DNA of 64,000 nt from Epiperipatus broadwayi. Its lineage: Eukaryota > Onychophora > Udeonychophora > Euonychophora > Peripatidae. Position numbers and translations under genes: made by a program. The notes beneath the pieces are model-generated. The model was given only the letters and a program-made list of their open reading frames with translations. It had not been told where the DNA came from and searched no databases. Positions 1 to 11,149 of the stretch are shown one piece after another (the stretch's first letter is position 1; every line of letters begins with the position of its first letter). The stretch lies in contig JAQFVV010000032.1 in NCBI GenBank assembly GCA_028023455.1, forward strand, positions 4,996,392 through 5,060,391, written 5' to 3'.

Positions 1-726
1 TAGATACCCATTTATTGTTGATTTGGCTGTAGTCTGGCTACTTAAAGAAAAAAAATTATAAGTTTTTTTTTTAAAAAACTGAAGAAAAATTAACGTTTCA
101 TTTAGAATTGCTCACTAGCTTAGAGATTTGGCAGACTACATTATGTGCCATCTTTCAAAAACTCTATTTATTAATTAAAAGTCAGTGAGTAATGTAGAAG
201 TATAAATAAAATTACTTAATATTTCGCATTTACATAATTTATATAAAATAAAAATAAGATTAAAACTGGGTTATTCAATCTATAGTCTCGTTTAAAATGT
301 TTATTAGTTTTGGCATTTTAAAACTATCAACCTATCATTTCTGATGCTAGAACAATCTAATCTTTAGACTTAAACATTCATTATGTTTATGTAATAATTG
401 TAATTGAATAGACATATTAGGGATAATTTTATAAACGGCCAATATCATATAGTTCAAGTAATCTGCTTTTCTTCTTTGGTTAAAATTATTTGTTTACACA
501 AAATACAATAACATTTTTTTTATTAATAATTAGCATTGATGATCAAAAATTTATTGCTTAACCATGGTATCCTATGCTAAAAAAAAATCTTTTTAATTAA
601 TAAAACTCATTTTTTCAGAAGAGCATTTAATGTGCATGCTAGCTTCCACCTATTTGAAATTATCTAAAATTAAATGTGATATGTTGATCTATTTCCATCA
701 TTATTACTAAATGCAAAATTTTAAAA
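1..726. other. AT-rich noncoding DNA, nothing recognised
   Basis: Mostly A/T runs and short simple repeats. There is no open frame with coding character and no recognisable repeat before the SINE copy that begins near 727. Confidence 0.5.
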
Positions 727-940
727 CTTTATTTAAACTTTTCAAATACAAACAATTATTCACATTAAGCCAACACAGGTTACTAGATTGCACAATATTT
801 TGAGTGATATTATTTTTTGCTCTTCTTTGGGTGTTGTTGGTCTGACCAATGACAATGCTAACATAGGAGTGCAACTTATACCCTTAGATCTTGAATATCA
901 CATTTTAAGACAACACTTTTTTTTATCAATAGGTTTATTG
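727..940 (-). repeat. Family B SINE copy (tRNA-derived), 5' part missing
   Basis: Read on the minus strand, it carries the family B body: GGTCAGACCAACAACACC, then an AAGAAGAG block, TATCACTCAAAA and a tail ending in TATTTGAAAA. The same order of blocks occurs at 10534-11111 and 51793-52300, which fixes family and orientation. The tRNA-like head (A and B boxes) is eroded here. The short open frame across it is an accident of the repeat. Confidence 0.6.
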
Positions 941-1039
941 TCTTGGTTTAAATCTTTGAATTTACATACTTACATTGTGTGTTATGCAAAGTTTATCTCA
1001 TGATTTTACTAAGTATATATTGATTCATCCTTGAAAACA

Positions 1040-1360
1040 GAGAGATTAAATACTGCCCTGGACACCATCATCCCCACTCCCCAGAGGGAGGAAAAAACAG
1101 GACTGGCACTGATCCCCTCATACCCAAATCCCAATGGCCACCTCCATAACCCTGGGAGTTAGGCCCCAGGAACTACCTGGTCTCTTGCCCCCCCCCCAGA
1201 AAGCAGCGATGAATGAACTTGTGGTTTCAATCCAAAATAATTGTTCATTTATATATTGTATTATAAGACTTCAAACCACCATGGCCAGCATCATCTCCAC
1301 TGCCAAGAGAAAAGGAGATCTACATTGCCAATTAAGCTATTCTATCAAAAAAAACAGAGG
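1040..1360. other. Isolated GC-rich pocket, unknown origin
   Basis: About 300 bases are far richer in G+C than everything around them, including a run of ten C near 1189 and several CC/GG-rich words (CCCACTCCCCAGAGGGAGG, CCCTGGGAGTTAGGCCCC). The minus strand of 1040-1150 gives a protein-like stretch containing GLWRWPLGFGYEG and SSLWGVGMMVSRA but with in-frame breaks. It could be an old processed gene fragment or the GC-rich part of an unidentified repeat. No function is assigned. Confidence 0.3.
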
Positions 1361-1479
1361 CATCGCTAGAAAAAAAATCAGACAGAAGGAGCAATCACTA
1401 AGCTTGAGTACATTTTTAAAAGTTACACTTTTTCAAAAAAATTTTGACTTATTAGTTTTTTGTATAATAAAGTAACAAA

Positions 1480-4400
1480 AGCTATACAAAATAGGCTTTT
1501 GACGTCACCTCATATATTTTTCATATTTTTTATTTTACATTTAAAATGTAAAATAATTCAATTAACTCACATTTTATTACATCTTGATGTTAAATACAAC
1601 ATACATTTATAAACTCAACCTCCTGCACATTGCCAGACATAATTGTTCTTCTTGCTAAGACTTTGTGTAAGCTTTCAAACTCTTGATTTTAGCATTAAGG
1701 CATTATTCTATATTAGAATTCAATAAATTTAACTTGATTTGGTAATATGCTTGTAAATGAAAAAAAAAACATATTTAAACTTTGAAAATATTGAAAAAGT
1801 GAAGTCAGAATAACAACTATAGATGCATTTATCATCGAATTGATGTCAGAGAATCATTCTTATGAAATAAACAAATTCTTTTTTAATTGGAATTTGTTTT
1901 TAAAATGTGAATGAAAGAATATTAATTTCTGATAAATCTATCAAATTCTGCCTTAAAATATTGAAATTGACTTTTAAATTTTAAAGATATTTCTATTTAT
2001 TCTAATATAGAATTTGCAATGGTGAGGTAGGTAGAATGTTCTGTTTTCCTTTGTTAACATTACATTAAAAGTTTTTTTTATTATTATTAAAAATAATTGC
2101 TTATAGGATTGCCTGCAATGATTCTGCTTGCAATGCAGTTTATTATGGGTAATCACATGCTAATATTGCCACAAGATTGGCAGACATACTTTCACAATGG
2201 TGCAAAAAGCAATTCTTGTGTTAGTCCAGTTTCTTCAAGCATGAAATAAACTCTGGGCATAGCTTTAAGGTAGTGTGTGCTAAATGTGATAATTGAAAGA
2301 GAAAGATCAAAGTGGTGTGGTTTATCACTAATGATTCCCACACCCTTTGTCCAAAAAATAGAACAAGTCAATTTATAAATTTGCATAGTGCCTGCTGCAT
2401 TTGTGTTATAAACTCATCATACCTTTTAGCCATTGAGCATGAGCTATAAATTTCACTGACTAGGCCAAAAGCATGCTCAACTATATATTGAAAGTGTAAT
2501 AATGTATAATTTTGATTTTTGATAATTATTACCCAAATATTGCTAAAAATAATAATGAGACTTAATAACCTTTTCAAAAAAATAATGTTTTTATTTATTC
2601 CAAAAATCTCAAATTTCTCACACATAACAAAAGAATAACTCAATTAAAGAAAAGAAATACTGGCCTCTTTTGATTTTTTTAGTTAAAACATCAATATATT
2701 AAAAGACTCAGTTGCTATATAGTGTATATATTTCTTATTTTATAATAATGTGGTATGTACATATGAAAATAAAATATAATCTACCTCTTCAGAAATTTAT
2801 CTGTTTCAAATTAACTCATTTGCTTTGGAAACATATTCTGATTATTTTTGGATTCCTCTTCATACTTCTGTTATGTCAACTATGTAATTAAATAAAAAGT
2901 TAAAATAAAACAAAATGATATACATATAAAATTTTATAATAAGCACATTTATTTACTATGTACTAAAAAGCCAAAAATAATTTATTTTTTAATCACAATT
3001 TTGTTTTTATATATAATCCAAAACAAAAATGTCAAGCATCATTCAATCAATAATTTATACAACTGATGATTGAATTATTTAATTCAGTGATTGAATTAAA
3101 TAATTTCTGGATGTCCTGGGCTTTTATTTCAAGTTAAATATACAAATCACAGTTTCAGTTGAAGAAAACAATTATTTTTTGGCCTTTTGTCATAAAATAT
3201 ATTATACATAGAGCTCACAAATAAGCTCTTAACCTTTCTGATATGCAGCCTAATGCCCCTTTTCAGCATTTTCTGATTTTTCTTTGTTTCACACATCAAC
3301 ATAAAATATATGATAAAATGTTTATTACTTATCAGAAAATAACAAATTTGACTTTATTTGATAGATATTCTTATTTATTACTGAAATAAATTTTAAATGT
3401 TCACATTTTGTTTCTGTAAATATTAAAAAAATGAGACCATAATCAAAACAAAGACATTATACATCACGTTTCTAGAAAAATTATTTTTAGTTTATAAAAT
3501 CAATGAAATATTTCTTAATTTTTATTATTTTTAAACATTTGATATGCATAATTATTTATTTCTCTTATATCTAATGAGTTATGCATTAAATGTTTAAATT
3601 TTTTGAATACTTATTGCAAAATTGCAATATTTTTTTTACTCATAAATAAAGTAGTTTGTTTACGTCATATCTTGTCTTCTAATTTGTTTCAGGCCATATT
3701 TATGTTAGCTGCTAATATAATGTTATATTTTTGAAAATAAAGTATTTCAAGTCAAAAGAAGTTATTAAATAATTTATATTTCTTGATATCTAATAAATAT
3801 AATATAAATTATTTTTAAAAAATATCTAAAATCATAATAAATTTGCAAATAAACAGCTTTTTTCCATAATTCTAAACTATTTATTACTTTTATTACTGCA
3901 TTTAAATAAGCAGAGAAATATCCAATGTAAATATTCATTATGAATATTACATATTTTTTTTTTACTAAGGTAACATGCTGCTTTTGATAAGAATAATGAT
4001 TGTTCAAACCATGTTTTAAACCAATTCTCTCTAAACCATGTGTTAAGGATAATGAGAAAATATAATTATGGGCTTTTTAATATACTTTTTATAATAGTTT
4101 GTTGAAGGCCTTACTTTGATTACCTTACAAAAACATATTAAATAATGTGTTTGTGCTCCCAAATAATAGATAACCCAGTACAGATATTAACGATATACAA
4201 ATTTAGGAACATTTCAATATATATTATTTTTAACATTTTCCAGATTTTTTTCATAATTTTTCTATTACAATTTTAAAATGAAGAATAAAAATAATGTCAC
4301 AATCTACCCATATATGAAAGAAAATTGTTTTATTTAGGAAAGAAGCATTTTAAAAAAATAAACTTTTATAATCAAAAAAAATTATTGTTTATTTTTATTT

Positions 4401-5170
4401 CTAATTTTTTTTTTTTTTTAAAAAAAGTCACTATCTCATGCTTTCATTAAAATCTTACTGATAAAATAACATTGCACTTGAAATTCAGCCTGTTAACACT
4501 ATTAGAATAGACAATCTGAAATATTTCATTGTCACAATGTGCTGAAATTGATATTGATCATATATATAAAATTTGAAGAAAACTATTTTTAAAATTGATT
4601 GCAAAATTTAACCTAAACAAATAAGAAGAATTTCTAAATTAAATAAAAGCAGCTAGAATATCAACAAGTACTGTTATTTATTTTTTATATGCATGAAAGT
4701 CTTTTCAAAGAGTTGTACATGTGCTTCTAGACTAATCAGCTGACATAGATAAAATATTGTAACAGATAAGCTTGGAATAAAATATTTATGGTGTCCTTTG
4801 TAGATTTTATTAAATTTTTGCCTTACCTGGATAATAAATTATGTTTATTAGGTGTTTCTATTGATAATTTCAGTGAAGATATTTTCAAATACAATTTAGC
4901 AATTGAGATAGCAATATGTAGAATTTCATTGTCAAAAAAAAATTTGCATATCATCTTGGATAAATTATTTTTTCTTTAAAACATTTAAAATGGAACATGT
5001 ATTAAGTAAAAAATATTATGAAAATTTATGTTTTAAAGGATTTTATTGTTTAAATATTACTTTTTTTTTTCTTTTATAGAACATACTTAGAATGACAATA
5101 GAATCTGTGATAGTCTTCCAATTAATACTATATGGATTTACATATAAAATATATATTGCATAGTTACAAA
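1480..5170. other. Long AT-rich stretch, no gene recognised
   Basis: Simple A/T-rich sequence. A small local palindrome (about 3072-3104, built on TTGAATTATTTAATTCA) is present. A 63-codon open frame at 4788-4979 reads plausibly in parts but has no start context, splice partner or recognisable motif, so I do not call it. No tRNA, rRNA or known repeat is visible. Confidence 0.45.
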
Positions 5171-5185
5171 AATAAAAAAAACAAT

Positions 5186-5249
5186 GTAGTGCCTTTGATA
5201 ATTGAAGATAGCATGCTAGTGTCTCAGATGCTGCTGCATTATGGACCAG
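5186..5249 (+). CDS. Candidate internal exon, unknown protein
   Basis: A short, less AT-rich stretch reads VVPLIIEDSMLVSQMLLHYGP in the plus frame and ends at CCAG|GTAAAAG, a plausible 5' splice site. If the donor is ignored the frame runs to a stop 18 codons later. The upstream acceptor is not obvious (ATTGCATAG at about 5156-5164 is possible), so the start given is only where protein-like sequence begins. It could be a fragment of a decayed gene. No family is recognised. Confidence 0.25.
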
Positions 5250-5815
5250 GTAAAAGAGCGAATATTGTATGTGGAAATCCTTTTATTCCTTGCTCTGATT
5301 GACTCTAATTTAATCCTAAAAGTATTTTGATGTTTCCTAGAATCATTATTACATAAAAAATACATTTGGTGCACAAAATTCATATAGAATAAATGTTAAA
5401 GCTCAAATTTTAGGCAATACATCCTTTAGAAATTATTTAAATAAGACTGTTATGCTGCAATTAGGAGTTTGAAATAGTCTTGGAATTGTTAAGCATATAT
5501 TTTCAAATGATTGGCATTCAAAAATATGTGAAATTAAGTCTCTGTTTTTTTATAAGAGAGCCCATGTGCATTTGTGCAAAATTTTGTAAACATGTAATTT
5601 GGTAATGATTGTAAGTTCAATTTTAATTTAAAAAAATAAAAATATTTTGGTTCAAAGGACCAGTGCTTGAATTTGTGAGTCAACTATATTTAGCACAGTC
5701 TGCTCAATATTATTATTCGAAGATGGATATAATAAAGCACAAACATTCTAATAGTGGTGTTTGTCTTTAGGTAGAGAAAAAAATAAATGGTACTAGTCTT
5801 ATAGCTAAAGACGCT

Positions 5816-6914
5816 GCCGTTTTCACGCTAAAACACAAAAATGATGTGGCTGACACGTTCGAACCTATGTTTTCTATAATACAACTTTTTTGTTGTGCTA
5901 CAGATTGCAGGCCGCTATGTCACGTCGCAGTACAGCATGTATGTCCCATCGCAGCAAATACATTTTCCAAATTCGCACAGTTTATAAAGTGGTTACGACT
6001 TGGTGAGAGGGTGTGTTTTTTTGAATTGGATGGGAATGTTGTTTTCATTGGATTTTTTTTAATTTTAAAGTATTGAAATGTTCAGATTTTGTAAAGTAAT
6101 AATTATCAGACTTTTTACACCATACTGTATTGAAGTTTTAATTGGGAAAATGTTGATAAGATATATGTGTAAAGTGAGTTGGAATTAGGTAATGCACGCG
6201 ACATTCCACGAGACAAACAAGATTCTACCGTGTGTATATTTTTGAAGTAAAAAAGAGCAGTATCACAAAAATATCCAGTAAGAAAAGTACAATTATTTAC
6301 GGTTTTTTTGTAAATTTCATAAAAAGCATATATTATAAACATGATTAACAAGTAAAGAAGACATTTCTGTTGTTGTTTAAAAAAGTTTTACTTACTTTCT
6401 TTTCTCCAGGTTATACTTTGTTGAATATAGTATGTTATCATTTATTTTATAGATGTTAGTAAAAAAAAAATATTTACAAAAATACGATTTTGATATTTTT
6501 TATTTTAGCATTACAAACAACAGAACACTAAAACCAATCCTAAATCTAACCCTAAAACTAACCCTAAACCTAACCCTAAAACTAACCCTAAACCTAACAG
6601 TAACAACTTTTACTTTTGTTGTCATTCTATATGAAGTAAAAATAGCGGTAAAGCCTTAACCCCATTAAAAAAATATGATAGAAAAGATTTTTGTAATAAA
6701 GCAAAATAAAAACCACGAATCAAATTGTAATTTGTTTATTTTATTTTACATTTATTATTATCATTTAATTTGTATACGTTAATAAAAAATAATATTTAAA
6801 AAAAAAAAGATTTTGTTTTGTTTTTATTTTGGCATTACAAAAAAAACATATCAAAATGATTGAAATCAACAGCCCGTGAATGTTCATATTTTATAGTTTT
6901 AGCGTGAAAACGGC
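5816..6914. mobile_element. 1.1-kb terminal-inverted-repeat element (DNA transposon relic or MITE)
   Basis: Both ends carry the same perfect 19-bp inverted repeat: GCCGTTTTCACGCTAAAAC at 5816-5834 and its reverse complement at 6896-6914. The interior keeps many CpG dinucleotides (for example the GTCACGTCGCAG region near 5918), unlike the surrounding DNA, which suggests a recent arrival or constraint. There is no transposase frame, so the element is non-autonomous. I could not find a convincing target-site duplication, so the class (hAT, PIF or other) is left open. It contains the telomere-like repeat at 6534-6598. Confidence 0.6.
6534..6598 (+). repeat. Interstitial telomere-like 12-bp tandem repeat
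   Basis: About five copies of a 12-base unit CTAACCCTAAAM, in which the last base alternates A and C, follow a degenerate start (CCAATCCTAAAT). This is a variant of the animal telomere repeat CCCTAA with an extra A per half unit. It lies inside the terminal-inverted-repeat element rather than at a chromosome end. Confidence 0.75.
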
Positions 6915-7822
6915 GCCATCGAACGGCATCTTTATTTATAAGACAAGCACCAAATAAATTAACAATAGCTAACAGCAAAGAAAAGATTTTAAATAACCAC
7001 TCGTAGGTAATGGCTTGTCTGTTGGACTAATCTTAAATATGATTTCCAAAATTGTAAAAAAAGTTACACATAAAGATATTTTCTTACGAAAATTTATTTT
7101 GAAGATATTTGTCTATCTTAAAAAGTCTTCATTAGTTTTTTATCTTTTCTTTTGAACTTTAAGTTCTAAACAATAGCTTTGGGTAATACAAACTTTCTAT
7201 TTTAAAACATAACTTTAAAATAATGATAATCGATAACAATTAATAACAAAATAACAATCTTCAATGTGAAATATTTTATCATTTTTGTTAATTTTTCTTT
7301 TAAAAAATACGCACTAAATCTAGTTTTATTTAATCAATTAGCATGCTTTACTTTTTAAGAAAAAATTCATTGTAATTTAAATATGAATTAATTATGGGAC
7401 TATATATACACTAAGCAATCATCTTTCTATTTATGAAGAGGATACGTAATTAAAATACATTTCAGTACTGTGGTATTAGAGCTGCGACATGAAGAATTAT
7501 AATCGTTTAATCATTAATTAATTAGATTATTAAATCAAAAACATATTTTAAAATCTACACAAAAAAAAAAAAACAATTTAACAAAAAAAAAAAAATACGA
7601 AAAGCATTAATGTGAAGAATAGTTAAAATGCTTGTTTAAATCAAATTGAATGTGTGTTTGCTCGTGCATATTCTGCATAATCTATTTTAATAATACAGGC
7701 TTACACCTGCATTTATATATGTAATATATGCGGGATTCGAACTCAGACTTTCACACGACCTACAACTCTCAGTGCCATCTCATATTGCTGATTCACCTGA
7801 TCACACACATATTGAAAAGATA

Positions 7823-7884
7823 AATAATCACCAATGCACGTATTTCGTGCTAAACCAGCATTCATTAGTTGGTTCAGATTACCA
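7823..7884 (-). ncRNA. Family A hammerhead ribozyme copy, decayed core
   Basis: The order stem I, CUGANGA position, stem II, GAAA, stem III, stem I is kept, but the core reads CUAAUGA and the cleavage triplet region reads GCA, which should abolish cleavage. Stem I inner pairs (ACCAA with UUGGU) and the outer helix survive. It is the left arm of the 7465-8350 foldback. Confidence 0.6.
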
Positions 7885-7947
7885 TCTCCACACATATATA
7901 CAATTAGTACTCAGCTTTATATTAAGATAACCAATGTTCATACTTTA

Positions 7948-7989
7948 ATGAGTGCTGGTTAGCACGAAATACAGATATTGTTGATTATC
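7948..7989 (+). ncRNA. Family A hammerhead copy, 5' half missing
   Basis: It begins within the core (AUGA), followed by a perfect 5-bp stem II (GUGCU GGUU AGCAC) and GAAA, but has no 5' strand of stem I, so it cannot fold alone. The G-C closing pair of stem II here against A-U in the 17.6-kb copy is covariation supporting the helix. Confidence 0.6.
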
Positions 7990-8359
7990 TATCTTTTCAA
8001 CATGTGTGTGATCAGGTGAGTCAGCAATATAAAATGGCACTGAGAGTTGTAGGTCGTGTGAAAGTCTGAGTTCGAATCCCGCATATATTACACATATAAA
8101 TGCAGGCGTAAGCTTGTACAATGTATTAAAATAGATTATCAGAATATGCACGTGCAAACACACACTCAATTTGATTTAAACATGCATTTTAACTATTCTT
8201 CACATTAATCCTTTTCGTATTTTTTTTTTGTTAAATTGTTGTTTTTTTTTTAAATGTAAATTTTAAAATATGTTTTTGATTTAATAACCTAATTAATTTA
8301 ATGATTAAACGATTATAATTCTTTATGTCGCAGCTCTAATAACACAGTACCTAAATTTT

Positions 8360-9010
8360 ATATAATCTGTGTAAATTTATTCCATTTAGATCAATATTTT
8401 ACATCTATTTTTAAGTACTTGGCTTTTGTCTATTAAAAGTATTTGCATCTGTACTGACTTGTAATAATTACATAACTCTCTTTTCTTGCTGCATAGACTT
8501 AATCTAATATCTGCTGTTAATTTTGATGAGGATTGTTATTTTTAACTTGCATACTTATACAAGTTAGTTCTATAGTTAACTTGACTTTATATTAAAGTCA
8601 AAACCATAAAAACTGTTTCAATATATATATAAAGGGTTTTGAACATAACTGTTGGTCCATTTTTTTTATGTAAGCTAAAGTTTAAATCTGAGTAAATCTT
8701 GATTATTTTTTTTCAAGTTTCATGTAAACTTCTGATTTTTTTTTTTCAGAATGGGAGTCTAACTAGTAATATAATTAATACTGAGTACCTAATTATTGTT
8801 AGATAAGAGAGAAAAATCCCCACAGGTGACTAGCATGGCGAGTGAAGTCTTCTTCTTTCTCGATTGTAGATAAATATGACAGAGATCTTTGATCTATATT
8901 GGGCTATTGTAAGATTGTTGTGTCAATGTAACTTATATTAGTACCTCATTAATTTTTATAAAGTTATATTTAAATTTAGAAATAGAGATATTAAATGTAA
9001 CAAATATTTT
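8360..9010. other. AT-rich DNA with one CpG-bearing patch
   Basis: Nothing is recognised except 8805-8880, which keeps GCGAG and CTCGAT and on the minus strand reads protein-like (a frame containing RKKKTSLAMLVTCGDFSLLSN). There is no acceptor or donor convincing enough to call it an exon. It may be a repeat fragment. Confidence 0.35.
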
Positions 9011-9019
9011 AACAGATAA

Positions 9020-9240
9020 GATTTAGTGTAGTGGTAAAGTAGCAGTGGAGTCGTGAGTTCAGTATCAATTAACTGAAGTTCCAACTCAATATTATTACTT
9101 TTAATAAACCATTGATAATATTTACACTGCATGGTTTAGTGCGGTAATAATATGTCAGACCCTGGAATTCAACGACAATGGATACCTGCTCCAGCTCTGT
9201 CACTTCGGTAGTACACCCCCCCCCAACAATAAACCATTCG
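9020..9240 (+). repeat. Possible tRNA-derived SINE head
   Basis: TTAGTGTAGTGGTAAAG at about 9023 resembles a tRNA box A region. GAGTTCAGTATC at 9055-9066 resembles box B, and the spacing of about 30 bases matches a tRNA gene. The cloverleaf is not intact. The following sequence contains small inverted words and a C run near 9217. It is a different head from family B. Confidence 0.35.
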
Positions 9241-9249
9241 GTTATTTGA

Positions 9250-10530
9250 AAAAAGAGTAAAATCATCGAAATAATGTAAATTATATATTTATTAAAAAAT
9301 TAAAGAAGTCGAACTTAGTTCAATTAAAAAATTATGTATATATATATATTATTATTTATCTATCTATGTTGAAAAATATTAAGATTAAGTTAGGTGGAAT
9401 TATAAAAAACGATTGATTAGAGTTACATCTTATTAAAATGTCAATGTGTGTGTATGATTTTGTTCTGTATATGTAAAATAAATCGACGCTGATGCGCTTA
9501 CGCTTTGTATTATTTGTAATTAGATGTTCTATATTTAAAATTAAAAAAACTTAAATTCATAATTCATTTTCCAATCATGGTTTTTTTTTATTTTTATAAT
9601 AACAATATTATAAATTACAATCCAATTTTCTCTATCATTCCACTTAAATATAAATTTTGAAGACCATGACTGATGCAATATTATCTAAAAACCAAATATT
9701 TTTCTAAACATTCTTCTAATCAAAATACGTTAAGCTTTAATGTTGATCAATTTTTATGGCGCTTATCAATATCTTCTTGAAAGCAACTTCAGTAAGCTTG
9801 ACATTCTACTCAGGAATATTTATCGTAAGCTTTGTTCACGTCTATTGCTCGGTACTTTGTCTACGTCAGAAAAGATGAATGTGTTTCTTACTTTTCTATC
9901 TTTATGATAATACAGGTCAATAATTATTACCGGAAAGCGATTATTAATCATGGGCCAATGATTCAAAAAAAAAAAACTAATCTAATACTGTCACTGAGAC
10001 CATTTTATAAAAGTGTTAAAAATTAATCAATACTCGTATTTCAAATATTTTAAGACATTTTAGGTGATCATCGAATTGCAAATATACCTAATTATATGCA
10101 CTCCATGATCACTGAAAAATAATCAGAAGCATTAAAAGACACTTAAGCCAGCTTTATTAATAATTTTATTTTGAAGTTTTTTATAATTTTAAAATTATTA
10201 TTAAATGTATAATTAAATATATTTTATTACATTTTCATTTACTAAGTGTGAGTGGGGGGGGGGGGAGGTTCAAGAATTAAAAGTTGCAGGGATGTTTAGT
10301 CTGTCAATTCTGACGCTCGAATATCACATGACCTCTGAACAATCTGGACAATTCATCATTCTATTTTATTTTATATCATCAGTAGCCATGTACGGTTTAA
10401 TAATAGTTTTTATTTTTGTTCAAGAGTTCAGAAAAATATGTTACTAAAAAGATATATAATTACTGATTGTAAAAATATATTGGAAATAGAAATCAAACTG
10501 GTATTTCTATCTCTATAGGGATGTAAAATA
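9250..10530. other. AT-rich DNA, one weak exon-like stretch
   Basis: Near 9929 a pyrimidine-rich tract ending ATAATACAG precedes a short open stretch (VNNYYRKAIINHGPMI). CpG bases are retained from 9830 to 9950. There is no partner exon or motif, so it is not called. A G run occurs near 10254. No repeat is recognised. Confidence 0.3.
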
Positions 10531-10533
10531 AAA

Positions 10534-11111
10534 TGTATTTATATATTGGACTACTTCCATCATCTAATGTGAGTGAGTATTGACTGTCTTTAAAAAAAAA
10601 TATTTATTTAAATATTCCAAATACTTTTAACTGTTAGTAATAGCACACAGGTTAGTATATGCACAACCTTTTAAGAGGTATTATCCTTCTCATTTCTTCA
10701 GATGTTGCTGGTCTGGCCAATGACAGTACTAGCATGGAAATTGAACCTGGACCCTTAGATTCTTGAGTATTGAATTTTAAAGTAACCTTCAAACCAACTG
10801 AGTCAATTTCAATTTTAAGGTAATGTTCTAATCAACTGATTCTCGACTTAGTTGGTTAGAACATTACCTTAAAATTTAATATTCAAGCATCTAAGAGTCC
10901 AGGTTCAATTCCCATGCTAGTACTGTCACTGGTCAGGCCATCAATACCTAAAAAAGAGGGAAGAATAATACCTCTCAAAACTTTGTGATATACTGACCTG
11001 TGTGCTATTATTAACAGATGAAGGTATTTGGAATATTCAATTAAAGTTAATTTTTTCTAAAGACATTCAATACATTCATTAGATGATGGAAATAGTTCAA
11101 TATATAAATAC
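10534..11111. mobile_element. Family B SINE foldback (two inverted tRNA-derived copies)
   Basis: Two family B copies face each other. The right copy reads on plus: box A-like TTAGTTGGTTAGAAC (10848-10862), box B GGTTCAATTCCC (10902-10913), then CTGTCACTGGTCAGGCC, an AAGAGGGAAGAATAATACCTCTC hairpin-like block and a tail ending in ATATATAAATAC. The left copy is its reverse complement with the box B word near 10740. This is the best preserved copy of the family here and shows that B is a pol III type SINE. The right arm extends about 30 bases beyond the palindrome, as does the single copy at 43.6 kb. Confidence 0.75.
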
Positions 11112-11149
11112 AACTAAAACACCAGCATCACAAACCTTCAGAAAAACAT

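Larger units (their letters stand above)
7465..8350. mobile_element. Large foldback carrying family A, hAT-like outer ends
   Basis: An 886-base imperfect palindrome. The outer ends are GTACTGTGGTATTAGAGC and the reverse complement of GCTCTAATAACACAGTAC. Moving inward, both arms share an AATCGTTTAATCATTAATTA block, then a segment ending in a box-B-like GTTCGAATCCC (7732-7742 on minus, 8070-8080 on plus), then family A. The left arm carries the longer family A copy. The right arm begins inside the hammerhead core (ATGAGTGCTGG), leaving a loop of about 90 bases. The TAGAGCTGCGAC-type end followed by AATCG/TTAAT repeats resembles hAT terminal repeats. No clear target duplication flanks it. Confidence 0.65.

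Noticed and set aside
3064-3115. CTGATGA followed by a palindrome (TTGAATTATTTAATTCA), a possible hammerhead
   Set aside because: The second core strand reads GUGA, not GAAA, and there is no stem I or cleavage triplet. It is just an AT-rich palindrome.
6534-6598. Chromosome end
   Set aside because: The telomere-like repeats are short, variant, and enclosed by a 1.1-kb inverted-repeat element with normal sequence on both sides.
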